DNA of 64,000 nt, from contig NZ_SUTM01000002.1 of assembly GCF_015062935.1 (NCBI RefSeq), positions 30,252 through 94,251 on the forward strand. The letters run 5' to 3'. The stretch is from Methanobrevibacter sp. (GTDB lineage: Archaea > Methanobacteriota > Methanobacteria > Methanobacteriales > Methanobacteriaceae). Both the position numbers and the translations under genes were made by a program. Position 1 is the stretch's first letter; every line of letters starts with the position of its first letter. A model generated the notes under the pieces. That model saw only the letters and a program-made list of their open reading frames with translations, searched no databases and had not been told where the DNA came from. This document shows positions 48,032 to 57,600 of the stretch, one piece after another.

Positions 48032-48895
48032 CTACTCACTTAAAATTAGGTTCAGCTCTTTTGATAAAAACAGTATCTCTTCAGGCTCGATTGCAATGAC
48101 CCTTTTTTTAAGATATTCTTCAATCTCCTCATTTTCAATGGAGTTGATCTTGTTTTTCATCTCTTTTTTATCCAGATTGCAGATGATATGTCTTGAATCG
48201 ATCAGTGCATTTCTGATTTTTTTGTTTCTATGCTGAAATAGAGCCTTTGTATAATTCGAATAAACTTTAAATTCATCCTTTGAGATTTTATTCTCTTTAG
48301 GTGTTAGCTTCACGACTGTTGAGTCAATTTTAGGCTTTGGAATGAAGCTTTCGGAACTGACGTCTGTTAAAGTTTCAACGTCGCATTTAAAATAAAGCAT
48401 GGCGGACAGCCTTGAATAGTCCTTGCTTCCAACTTTGCCGTTCATGCGGCTTGCAAATTCCTTTTGATACATCAGGACTGCCAGGTCAAAATCGTAATTT
48501 AAAAATTTAAATGTGATTGGTGATGAAATCTGATAAGGTAGATTTGAGATGATTTTGTTGAATTTTGGAAAATCAACATTCAGTGCATCATCGTTTATTA
48601 GCTCTACATTATCGATTTTTTCTTCTTTAAGTCTTTCACTCAGTATGTTGGCTATCTTTGTGTCTTGCTCGATAGCTATTACTTTTCCAGCTTTTTTGGC
48701 AAGTTCGATTGTTAAAGTTCCAATTCCAGTTCCTATCTCTAATACAACATCATCTTTAGTGAGATTTGCAAAATTGATTATCTGGTCTCTTTTATTTCTG
48801 TCGATTAAATAATTCTGACCAAGATTTTTATTTAACGTTATCCCATATCTGTTTAGAATGTTTTTAGTTGTTTTAGATAAAGACTCATTAGTCAA
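48032..48895 (-). CDS. ksgA: 16S rRNA dimethyladenosine transferase KsgA
   Basis: 287 residues. Dimethylates the two adenosines of the 3'-terminal 16S hairpin. Motifs NLGQNYLIDRN, VLEIGTGIGTLTIEL and NLPYQISSPITF. The start is a TTG within AGTGATAAT-TTG, which matches the start context used with ATG elsewhere in this window. Preceded by DUF655 with 9 nt between. Confidence 0.95.
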   Translation of the reverse strand: MTNESLSKTTKNILNRYGITLNKNLGQNYLIDRNKRDQIINFANLTKDDVVLEIGTGIGTLTIELAKKAGKVIAIEQDTKIANILSERLKEEKIDNVELINDDALNVDFPKFNKIISNLPYQISSPITFKFLNYDFDLAVLMYQKEFASRMNGKVGSKDYSRLSAMLYFKCDVETLTDVSSESFIPKPKIDSTVVKLTPKENKISKDEFKVYSNYTKALFQHRNKKIRNALIDSRHIICNLDKKEMKNKINSIENEEIEEYLKKRVIAIEPEEILFLSKELNLILSE

Positions 48896-48904
48896 ATTAT
48901 CACT

Positions 48905-49528
48905 TTATCTTCTAGGTTTTCTTGGAGCTTGAGTGAATATGTAATATTTATTTTTACCTCTTCTGACAGTGGAGGTATCCAATTCCTGTTTAACTCTGTT
49001 AACAATCATGCCTGCGGGATCGGTTAATGTTGGAAGTCTTTTGGTAATGTCTTCAAAACTTTCAAAAGGCTTTTCCTCTCTTGCTTTAATAATGTCCCAC
49101 ATGTATTTTTTACCAATTCCTGGAATTAACTCTAAACTGTGAAGTCTTGTACTTAATGAATCTGCAGTATTAAAGAAATCAACGTATTTCTGTTCGTTTG
49201 CTTCTACAATGTCCCGAATTGCATATTCCAATTCGATTCTACTGGTTGCGGTTAAATTTTCGAAATTCAGTTTGCCTAAAACCCTATAGATTTTATCTCT
49301 TTTGCCTTTTCCTATGTAAACAGTATCTTGAATTTCCAAATCCACACCAGTCTTTGGAGCTAATTCTAGTAAAGTGAATTGTTCTGTACCAATAGCTTGA
49401 GCAATAGCTTTTCCACCAAATTTGGACATGTCTGATTTAACATATCCTCTACTTAAATAATCAAGTATTACAGCATTTTCTTCTTTTTTCACTGCTGGCG
49501 CTCTCTCTTTTTTGTTATTATTATTCAT
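48905..49528 (-). CDS. DUF655 RNA/DNA-binding protein
   Basis: 207 residues. OB-like domain (about 35-110, VYIGKGKRDKIYRVLGKL) and two helix-hairpin-helix motifs (LIPGIGKKYMWDIIKARE), with basic ends. It is conserved in archaea between rpoF and ksgA. Exact role unknown; nucleic-acid binding is inferred. Confidence 0.9.
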   Translation of the reverse strand: MNNNNKKERAPAVKKEENAVILDYLSRGYVKSDMSKFGGKAIAQAIGTEQFTLLELAPKTGVDLEIQDTVYIGKGKRDKIYRVLGKLNFENLTATSRIELEYAIRDIVEANEQKYVDFFNTADSLSTRLHSLELIPGIGKKYMWDIIKAREEKPFESFEDITKRLPTLTDPAGMIVNRVKQELDTSTVRRGKNKYYIFTQAPRKPRR

Positions 49529-49652
49529 GTTATCACTTCACTATTGTTTTTCATCGGCCAAAATTTGACCTAAGATTAATATTATTTATAGTTATTATTT
49601 TTAAATGTAATAAACATATCTAAAAAAAGGCGGTTAAATGAGTTTAAAAATA

Positions 49653-49684
49653 AGTAAAAAAAAGGAATAGTTTTGCAACTATTC
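49653..49684 (-). terminator. Terminator between rpoF and DUF655
   Basis: GAATAGTT (49665-49672), loop TTGC, AACTATTC (49677-49684), overlapping the rpoF stop and followed on the minus strand by a T-run (complement of 49655-49663). It separates L21e-rpoF from DUF655-ksgA. Confidence 0.65.
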
Positions 49685-50023
49685 AATAATATCATATTGT
49701 TCTAAAAGTTCAAGAATTTTTTCCATGTCTTCTTTGCTGAATTGACCTGGTTCTTTTGCAAAAATTAATCTTAAGTCAGCTAAATCCTGTGGAACTAAAT
49801 CTACAATATGAACTGCTACTTTTGGTCTTAAATTGAATTCACTTTGAAGCTTTTCGATAATCTCTTCGGAATCTTCAACGGAATATCTTTTAAACCTTGC
49901 AAGATGGTTTAAAGTAATGTTCTGTTCATAATTCAGTTCGTTATCTTCTGAAAATTCTTCGAGAACTTCTTTAACTTTAGCACCTGAAATAGGTTCAGTT
50001 TCAATAACTTCTTTTCCAATCAT
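49679..50023 (-). CDS. rpoF: RNA polymerase subunit Rpo4/F
   Basis: 114 residues, Rpb4-like, forming the polymerase stalk with RpoE. VLEEFSEDNELNYEQNITLNHLARFKR and KVAVHIVDLVPQDLADLRLI are family features, with a C-terminal HRDC-like end. 5 nt after L21e. Confidence 0.93.
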   Translation of the reverse strand: MIGKEVIETEPISGAKVKEVLEEFSEDNELNYEQNITLNHLARFKRYSVEDSEEIIEKLQSEFNLRPKVAVHIVDLVPQDLADLRLIFAKEPGQFSKEDMEKILELLEQYDIIE

Positions 50024-50028
50024 AAAAC

Positions 50029-50319
50029 TCAGTTTTGTAATTTTAAGTGGTCAGGTCTTACAATTAATTCTTTTGCTTTGTTTCCATCTTTTAAAGCAAC
50101 TAAGTAAGCTTTACCTTTTTGTCCTACGATTTTACCGGTTTTACCGTGGAATCTAGGAGCAGGTTGACCTTTTTGAATACTTGGGTTAATAGTAATGTGA
50201 ACTAAGTCTCCTTCATTAAATTTTTGGAGCCTGTTTGTAATAGGGTTAGTTCTTCCCGGTCTTTGTACTTTAGTCATTTTTTTTCTTGATCTACTTTTTA
50301 ATCCTCTTGATCTTTGCAT
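50029..50319 (-). CDS. rpl21e: Ribosomal protein L21e
   Basis: 96 residues, basic. [20 protein letters not shown] and [19 protein letters not shown] (KOW-like) match L21e. RBS GAGGTT. The 268-bp leader/spacer upstream holds a large inverted repeat. Confidence 0.96.
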   Translation of the reverse strand: MQRSRGLKSRSRKKMTKVQRPGRTNPITNRLQKFNEGDLVHITINPSIQKGQPAPRFHGKTGKIVGQKGKAYLVALKDGNKAKELIVRPDHLKLQN

Positions 50320-50354
50320 GATATAACCTCTAATCAGTTCTGTCTGGGTATAAG

Positions 50355-50409
50355 TCTATGTTATCAGCGATCTAGTATTGTAAAAGCCCATAAATACTAG
50401 TAACATAGA
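50355..50409 (-). promoter_or_regulatory. Structured L21e leader: 17-bp stem with 8-nt bulge
   Basis: On the plus strand TCTATGTTA (50355-50363) pairs with TAACATAGA (50401-50409), and CTAGTATT (50372-50379) with AATACTAG (50393-50400). TCAGCGAT (50364-50371) is unpaired on one side and the loop is 13 nt. A TATA-like AAAAATATAATATTA on the minus strand (about 50445-50458) would start RNA near 50425, so this structure would be the first part of the L21e-rpoF mRNA leader. Confidence 0.55.
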
Positions 50410-50555
50410 GTATTAAAATAATGAATTATCATTCAGTGATATGATAATATTATATTTTTAGATTAATATCATTAATATACTTTTAGTTTTTTGCGGATTT
50501 TTCAAAAAATTTGTGGATTTGAAATTTTTTTTTAATTGTTGTGCTAAAATTTTTA

Positions 50556-50587
50556 AAAATAAAAAAAGAGGAGGAATGTTATTCCTC
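50556..50587 (-). terminator. Terminator of the adhesin fragment
   Basis: GAGGAAT (50571-50577) and ATTCCTC (50581-50587) form a perfect stem next to the stop codon, with a T-tract on the minus strand (complement of 50556-50568). Confidence 0.7.
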
Positions 50588-51952
50588 TTAACGTTTGACT
50601 TTTAAGGTTGTTTTAACAGTGTTTTTAAGGTAGGTAACTTTCATGATGTATTTTTTACCTACTTTAAGTTTGCTGATAACGCTTTTCTTAACGGTGAATT
50701 TAGCTATTCCATATTTATTGGTTTTGGCAGTTAATTTCTTACCGTTAATGCTGAGTGTTATCTTTTTGTTTTTAAGCGCTGTCTTTCCGTTTTTGAGTGT
50801 TGCTTTAACGGTTAGTTTTTTAGCGGATTTTTTGACAGTGTATTTGCTGGTTTTAAGGTTCTGTTTTACCTTAATTGTTTTTGTAATGCTTTGTCCCTTG
50901 TATGTTGCAGTCAATTTGTAGGTACCCGGCTTTAAGGTGCTTGGTATCTTAAATGAAATAAGGCCTTTAGCATTTGTTTTGACCTTGTAGGTTTGTTTGT
51001 TGAGTTTAATGGTAACTAGCTGGTTTTGGCCAACCGCCTGACCATTGTCCCCAATGATGTATGCTGTAAATTTAGACCCGTCATAATAATACATTGCAAT
51101 ATTTTTAGGATTCACAAACCTTGATACAACTGTAATTTTGCTTGTTTTAACATCTCCGTTTGACGGATTAACAACATTAATTATTTGAGGTTGTGTCAGT
51201 TTAGTGAACTTGACGGTTATATAACCCATCTCGTCGGTTGTGTAGTTTTTGCTTTTATTGTTAACTGACACTGAAACTGCAGTTTTGTTCAGCGGATTGC
51301 CGGCAGGGTCCAATACCTGCAGTTTATAGTCATAATTGCTGTTGATTCCTCTTACGGCATCATTGGAAATAATGGTACTTTTTATTTCTATATAGTTGAG
51401 AATGGTCATGTTTTTGTATGTTGTTGAGATAACATACTTTCCTACATCTCTATCAATATTCAATTTGGCGGATCCGTTCACTGATTTGACAGTGTAGTTT
51501 TTATCACCAAACTGGAAAAGGACTTCTTCACCATCATCAACTTCTGCAACGAATGGAGCATCACTTCCATAGTATTTCACCAGATTTTGAGTAATATTTA
51601 AATCTGAAACTGTGTATGCTTTTAAAATGGCCACTGCATTTGAAGTCTTCAGCTCATAATATGTTGTGCCGTTGTTGGTACTGTAAAATGATTGGCCCTT
51701 TTCAACATGAATTCTAAGGTTAGTGACAACGTGAAGTATATTTCTAAATGCTATTTTGAAATTGTCTCCTTTCTTGATTTGAATGAATTTGTTCAGTTTG
51801 ATTGTTTCATATCCTCCAAAAGTACTTACTCCTTCATGGTTATATACAGGTACGTCATTGACATATATTGAAAATGCATATTTGTCACCGGAATTTTTAA
51901 AGTAGGTTCCAACGGCCGCAATCACTCTCTTAAACATTATAATGTTATACAT
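50588..51952 (-). CDS. Adhesin-like protein lacking signal peptide (probable 5'-truncated copy)
   Basis: 454 residues. It begins abruptly in what looks like the lectin-like domain of Methanobrevibacter C1-peptidase/adhesin proteins (VIAAVGTYFKNSGDKYAFSI...KGQSFYSTNNGTTYYELK, residues 8-110). A beta domain and three Ig-like domains follow (VLDPAGNPLNKTAVSVSVNN then TTDEMGYITVKF; KQTYKVKTNAKGLISFKIP; KKLTAKTNKYGIAKFTVKK). There is no signal peptide and no catalytic domain. Only 143 bp separate the start from nrdD, so the N-terminal part has probably been lost. It may be a pseudogene or a non-secreted remnant. Confidence 0.75.
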   Translation of the reverse strand: MYNIIMFKRVIAAVGTYFKNSGDKYAFSIYVNDVPVYNHEGVSTFGGYETIKLNKFIQIKKGDNFKIAFRNILHVVTNLRIHVEKGQSFYSTNNGTTYYELKTSNAVAILKAYTVSDLNITQNLVKYYGSDAPFVAEVDDGEEVLFQFGDKNYTVKSVNGSAKLNIDRDVGKYVISTTYKNMTILNYIEIKSTIISNDAVRGINSNYDYKLQVLDPAGNPLNKTAVSVSVNNKSKNYTTDEMGYITVKFTKLTQPQIINVVNPSNGDVKTSKITVVSRFVNPKNIAMYYYDGSKFTAYIIGDNGQAVGQNQLVTIKLNKQTYKVKTNAKGLISFKIPSTLKPGTYKLTATYKGQSITKTIKVKQNLKTSKYTVKKSAKKLTVKATLKNGKTALKNKKITLSINGKKLTAKTNKYGIAKFTVKKSVISKLKVGKKYIMKVTYLKNTVKTTLKVKR

Positions 51953-52095
51953 AATTATGTTTATTTTGTAAAATATTTAAGTTTATTCAAAAAAGTTCAA
52001 TAACTTTTCAATTAATGTTTTGAAAAAAAGCAGTCTGGGTATAATTATGGATGGTTTTTGGTGTTTAAAAAAAATGGTGTGAAGAAGATAACTGT

Positions 52096-54414
52096 TTAGT
52101 TATCTTCGAATCTTCTTCTGTCAATTAATTCTTGACGTTTACCTGGGTTCCAACCACCAGATGCAGATTTTGCACGTCCAACTTGTTGTACGTATCCGGT
52201 AATTCTGTCATACCATTCAACATCTTCGCTTTCACCGCAGGTAGGACAAGTATTATTTAATCCTTTCATTAAGGTTTTACATTTTAAACAGAAACTTAAT
52301 GCTGAGCTGTAAGCCCAGAATCCGATATCGGATTTTCTTGCAATTTTGTTAGTTAAACTCATTAATGAATCTGGATCGGAGTATGATTCTCCCATGAATG
52401 CATGGAAGATATGTCCACCAGGAGTTATACTGTGATATTGTTCTTCAATTTTGATTTTTTCAATTAAGGATAATCCTGTGTCTACTGGTACGTGTGAGGA
52501 GTTGGTGTAGTAGTTTGCATTTCCTTCTCCCTGTACGATAGCTTGGTCTCCGAATTGTTTTTTATCGAGAGTTGCAAATCTGTAAGCAGTAGATTCAGCA
52601 GGAGTTTGAATTACAGACCATCTGAGTCCAGTTTCATCTTTTAATTGGTTAGCTCTATCGTTAATGTAGTTTATACATTTTACACCGAATTTATTGGATT
52701 CAGGATTTTCAATACCTTCGCCGAATAAGGATAATAACATTTCGTTAAGTCCAACAAAACCAAAGGATAATGTTGAATTTTCGATTCTGTAGTATGATTC
52801 TTCTCCTACTTTTTGTTTTAAGAATGGTAAGATGTGGAAATCATTTAAACATTTTAATCCTTGTTCTCTTCTAAGCATTAAAGTTTCAACAGCCAAGTCC
52901 ATGTATTCATCTAAGTATTCGAATACTTGGTTTTCATCTTTGGATTGGTATCCGATTCTTGGTAAGTTTAATGTAACGTATGCAAGGTTACCGGTTCTTA
53001 AACAGTCTTTATCCCAGTCTCCAGTCCAGGTATCTTGTAAACAGGTTCTGCATCCCATGTAGTTTGCCATTTGGCCTCTGTATTCAGGGAACATGTTTAC
53101 AAAGTAGGATGAACCGTATTTAGCAGATAATTCGTGGACTAAACGGAGGTCATCTTCGTATTCACTGGTCATTGTTTCAGGTCTTAAGGTGTAAATTGTA
53201 TTTGGGAATAAATGAGGTTTACCTTCGTTGTCTCCTGCGAGTAATGTTTCAGTGAATGCTCTTTGGATTAATCTGGTTTCTTCTTCAAAATCAGCGTAGG
53301 TTCCTACAACCTGACCTTTTGGTCCGTATGCGGTTTCTTCTTTTAAGAAGTCAGGAACACCGAATTCCAGTGCCATACTTGTGAATGGTACTTGGGATCC
53401 TCTTGCTGCATAAGCCATATTTAAGTTGTAAACAAGCATTTGTACAGCCTGTTTGATTTCATCATAAGTTCTGCCTCTTGCAAATGGTGCAACGAATACG
53501 TTCCAGAGGGACATTGATTGTCCACCGGACATGTTTTGTTGTGCTGCAAGCATGATTTCACCAGTGTGGTTCATTAAAGTTTCCATGTGGTTTGGTGCAC
53601 CTGCAATGGAGGTGTGGTCACCGGTACCGTCTACTTTAAGTCCGTATTTGATGAATGTTCTTATATCATGCTGGAGACAGTTTAGAGGTCTTCCTGCGAA
53701 GAATTCTAAATCGTGAATGTGAATGTCACCGGACATGTGTGCGTCTGCTAGGTGTGCAGGTAACATTTTTAATAAAGCGTATTGTTTTAATGCTTCGTCT
53801 GCTACATGTTTGTGAATACTTTCTGGGTTGTGAATCATGTTTGCGTTATCCCTGTTACCGTTTTCGATGAGTGATGTAATGTTGTATACAGGAATACCTA
53901 AACGGGTGTAACGGCTTCTTAAGTCTTCTAAACCGTATTCAATTAATTTTGTGTTAACCATTTCCCTGATCATTGGAGCGGTTAAGTATTCTACATTTAA
54001 TTTTTTGAGTTCTTTCCAGGTTTCAGTAGCAATTTCAAAAGCAGTTTCTTGGCTAGCACCGGTTTCTTCAATCAGGGTGTTAGCGATTTTTGATAAGTCA
54101 AATGCTTCAATAGTATCTCTTGAAGTACGTACTTTTAATTGGGTACTTGCTAAGTATTTGTTTGCGATTTCAGGGTCGATATCTTCTAAACATTCGTGAA
54201 CTATTTTTTTGATTTCTTTGGTTTTAATTCCATCGTATAATTGGGATACTACTGTAGCTACGATTTTATCAGATTCAAAGAATGGGGTTTCTACCATTAC
54301 TAATGATTTTACTAGCTTTTCATAGCTAAATCTTTCTTTAATACCGTTATTCTTTTCTACATTGATTTTAACGGTTTCATTTAATTTATTTCCTAGTTCT
54401 GAAATTTTTTCCAT
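52096..54414 (-). CDS. nrdD: Anaerobic ribonucleoside-triphosphate reductase NrdD
   Basis: About 772 residues. Glycyl-radical class III reductase that makes deoxynucleotides. N-terminal ATP-cone (about 12-105), catalytic core with NCLQHDIR and GCRTCLQD, C-terminal zinc site CLKCKTLMKGLNNTCPTCG and radical site RITGYVQ (near 740). The activase nrdG is not in the window. ATG 54414 is chosen over GTG 54423 because GGTGTG then sits at proper spacing. Two palindromes bracket its promoter. Confidence 0.95.
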   Translation of the reverse strand: MEKISELGNKLNETVKINVEKNNGIKERFSYEKLVKSLVMVETPFFESDKIVATVVSQLYDGIKTKEIKKIVHECLEDIDPEIANKYLASTQLKVRTSRDTIEAFDLSKIANTLIEETGASQETAFEIATETWKELKKLNVEYLTAPMIREMVNTKLIEYGLEDLRSRYTRLGIPVYNITSLIENGNRDNANMIHNPESIHKHVADEALKQYALLKMLPAHLADAHMSGDIHIHDLEFFAGRPLNCLQHDIRTFIKYGLKVDGTGDHTSIAGAPNHMETLMNHTGEIMLAAQQNMSGGQSMSLWNVFVAPFARGRTYDEIKQAVQMLVYNLNMAYAARGSQVPFTSMALEFGVPDFLKEETAYGPKGQVVGTYADFEEETRLIQRAFTETLLAGDNEGKPHLFPNTIYTLRPETMTSEYEDDLRLVHELSAKYGSSYFVNMFPEYRGQMANYMGCRTCLQDTWTGDWDKDCLRTGNLAYVTLNLPRIGYQSKDENQVFEYLDEYMDLAVETLMLRREQGLKCLNDFHILPFLKQKVGEESYYRIENSTLSFGFVGLNEMLLSLFGEGIENPESNKFGVKCINYINDRANQLKDETGLRWSVIQTPAESTAYRFATLDKKQFGDQAIVQGEGNANYYTNSSHVPVDTGLSLIEKIKIEEQYHSITPGGHIFHAFMGESYSDPDSLMSLTNKIARKSDIGFWAYSSALSFCLKCKTLMKGLNNTCPTCGESEDVEWYDRITGYVQQVGRAKSASGGWNPGKRQELIDRRRFEDN

Positions 54415-54513
54415 GTACTTCACACCATTTTCCTAGTTTTTAAAAATTTATTATCCAACTGAGAGAGCATTCTCTCACCTGTTATAGTTTATGTCGTCAC
54501 ATGTATAATTATT

Positions 54514-54586
54514 GTTCGTTTGTATACGAACATCTATATAATACATGGTTCCTCATAGTATATAAATTGTTCGTCTTGTATCGAAC
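54514..54586 (-). promoter_or_regulatory. nrdD promoter with two GTTCG-N8-CGAAC operators
   Basis: Perfect inverted repeats at 54514-54531 and 54569-54586, each GTTCG, 8 bp, CGAAC, with centres 55 bp apart. The minus-strand TATA (TTTATATACT, 54558-54567) lies between them, so one operator abuts the TATA from upstream and the other covers the region just past the expected transcription start. The half-sites resemble the CGAA/TTCG sites at fprA and msvR, but the geometry differs. It is not a bacterial NrdR box. Confidence 0.65.
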
Positions 54587-54665
54587 AGGATTTATTTACT
54601 CTGAAATATATTATATTAATAATATTAAAAATCAAATGTCCGAGAGCATTTGAGAAGTAATGTCA

Positions 54666-57600
54666 CTAGAAGAAAACATCCAGTGAGCTCTGTTTGGATT
54701 TATCACTTTCAAACAGTGACTTGATACCAAACTCCTGAATTTCCAAACGTTGTCTCAAGTATGGGGAAATCGGATATCTGTTAATCAGCTCCTGTGAAAT
54801 TTCAAGATACTTTGTAACTGATCCCTTTGAAACTGAAAGTATCAGATTGCCTCCGCATTTCTGGCATTTTCCTGTAAGAGGAATCCTGCGGTACTTGGAT
54901 CCGCACTTGGTACATCTTACCTTCTGTTTGGAAAAGGCTCTTGAATTGCCCATGATGTCTGGCAAGAAATGAGAGGACAATACCTTTTCAACAACCCCTC
55001 TTTGGTCAACAGCCCTGATTTTTTCAGCAAGACTGATTTGCGCCTCAACCTTTTCACGCATTGACGGCAAGGTCTTATAAAGACAGATTGTAGGCCCTGC
55101 ATGAATGTTGGATGTGTGATGGGAAAACATTAATCCCTCATATTGCTGCGGAGTTCCCAAATGCATTTCAACATTGTCAATGTATTCCAGAACTTCAGCA
55201 GGTTTTAAAGGACTGTAAGTCTTTTCATAAAATTCAACAGGGAACCTTTCAAAGATATCCAGGTTGTGGGATTCGTCGTCTATTTCTTCCGGGTCAATTC
55301 TTGTAGATAAAACTAAAGGAGCATCCATACTTCCTCCTCTAGTGTTTGGTAAGTATGATTTTGAAAAGTTTAAAATTGAATCTAAAAGCAACATTATAGC
55401 ATCTTCGTCACTGTCACAGTTTCTACGTTTTGCTGAATGGAAATATGGATGCGCATAACAGCCTAAAGCCTTTGTAAATCCGACAATCCTTCCAAGCACT
55501 CCTGCAGATGTGTGCGGTGCAAGACCTGCAACAAGATGTCCAATCAAATCGCTTTTTTCTTTGACATTGTAGAACGGTTCCATATCATAAAATCTTGTAA
55601 GCTCATCGTCAATGAATTTTGCAGTTTTAAGCAGATATTCTCCGCAGTTATCTGATATTACAATGTCCTGAACTCTTAACTCGATAATTTGGTCTTCATT
55701 TTCAATAGGATTTCCGTAACAGTCTTTTTCATAACCCATTTCCTTAAGCTTTTCCACAGTAACTCCAATTTCCTTTGGTATGAAATGAGTTAGAGGCAAA
55801 TCTGTTGAGTCATGACGGATTGTTCCATCCTTAAATGTGAATACCTCATTTTTGGCTCTAAGAATACCTTTTTCAAGAGGCTCGGCCAGTTTTGATTCTG
55901 AAATCATACCAACTACGCCTTTCACTTCATCCACTCTTCTGACTTTAACATTATCTGATGCTTTTTTGAGCATGGATGCCAAAGGTATGTTTTTTTCACT
56001 AGGTTTTCCGATTTCAGTCGGACTTCCGCATTTCGGACACAGTGAATTGTTTGAACTGATTCCGCATGAAGGGTTTGTACATTTTCTTCTGGCTATTTCC
56101 ACTTTGATATTTCCTTTTTTAGCGGCTGTTGCAATTAATCTTCGGGCACCTCCATTGTTTCCAATCGGGAACAGTACATGCGGTGCCGGTCTCATCAGTC
56201 TTTCCTTGGACTTTTCAGGTCTTCCTACACGTGTACCGATGTATGCCGGAGCCTTATTCTTAATCTCGATAGGTGAGATTTCATTGACTGCCTCCAATGT
56301 GCTGTCCTTTTCAGGCAACTTTTTAGGCAGTGTAACTAAAAGAGCGTAGGCATGATCCTTATCTATGACAATTTTGCCCTCTCTTACTGTATGAGGGACT
56401 CCAATAACCTCCAGAACTCTTTTAGGATATGATAAATCTAATATTAATTCACTATTTGCTTTATAATTTGCTTTGCCTTTCTCCAGTAATTCAATCAGTG
56501 AATTTAAATCTTCAATAGTAACGTCATTGTAGCAGTAAGTGTATTTCGGATGGAGAGGTATGTTATAGTTTTTAGACAGGGTCAATGCTTCAGCAGATGA
56601 GAGATATTCGTATTCGAGTTTGTGTAAATCCAAATCGTTGTTGTTCTCATCAAAGTTTTCGCTTTGCATTAGAAGTTGTATCCACCATTCTTCAACCCAT
56701 CCTGAAGGGTATAACGGCTGGTTGTTTCTTAAAAACTCTCCGAATGCAACAAGCATGTCTCCAAGGAATAAAATTTCATCCACGTCTTTTTTAAGCTCAC
56801 GGGCCTGGCGAACGCTGTCGATGATTACGACATCTCCATTTCTCAGCTTGACAATAGGGCCTTCGATTGAGTCTACTGGAACAACACAGTTTCCTTTTCC
56901 GGGATATTCAATTTTAAGCTGTGTTCCAACTGCCAGAAATTCGAGCAGTGCCATTGTTGCAGGGTGAACTCCCATTGTTGCAAGACCGGTATTTCTGGAC
57001 CTTCCGTATCTCAGGCGGAATGCTCCCTTTTCAGAAGGATATCCGAGAATAGGTCTTCCTCCAATAATATCCTGAATATATTTAGGTTCACTGACTATAT
57101 CTGAGTCTCCACTGTCTTCTGAGGATTCTGTTGTTTTTGGTTTGGAATATTCCTCAAGCCAATCCCAGTCAAGTCCCAGCTTGTTAGCAATCTTTTTGAT
57201 TTTTTTGGATTTCTGGATTACTCCTTCCACCATCGCAAGCAGTGCTCCTCCACGGATGTTGTTTGTCTCGACACGCTGGAGGTCTCTGTGGGATACTTCA
57301 ACCTGGTCAGTCTGTTCCCCTGAAACTTCTACGGGGATGTGGTTTGCGGCAAATCTCACTTCTTCTGGTGTTGGTGAGTACTGTAAATTTGTAACTTCGG
57401 ATTCGTATAGCTCCACTTCCTCCACATATCTTTCGATTTCATCTTCGATAGGCTTGAATTCATCAATTCCAATAGCCTGTCTGATTTTATCTCCTAAAAG
57501 CACTGCAAGAGCTGCTGCAGTACCTCCTGCACTTCTGATAGGTCCTGCAAAATAAACTCCGATGTATTTTGTTCCGTCAAAATTATCCTTGATTTTTACA

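Noticed and set aside
50320-50409. C/D-box small RNA in the L21e leader
   Set aside because: CTGA and a weak TGAT-like box are present, but no convincing C box (RTGATGA) or terminal stem pairs them; the long inverted repeat explains the conserved look better.
50588-51952. Frameshift in the adhesin gene explaining the missing N-terminus
   Set aside because: The 143 bp upstream contain no continuation of a lectin or peptidase domain in any frame that I can see; true truncation fits better.
57142-57555. 137-codon open frame opposite polC
   Set aside because: Ser-rich shadow frame of the polymerase gene without a family match or ribosome binding site.
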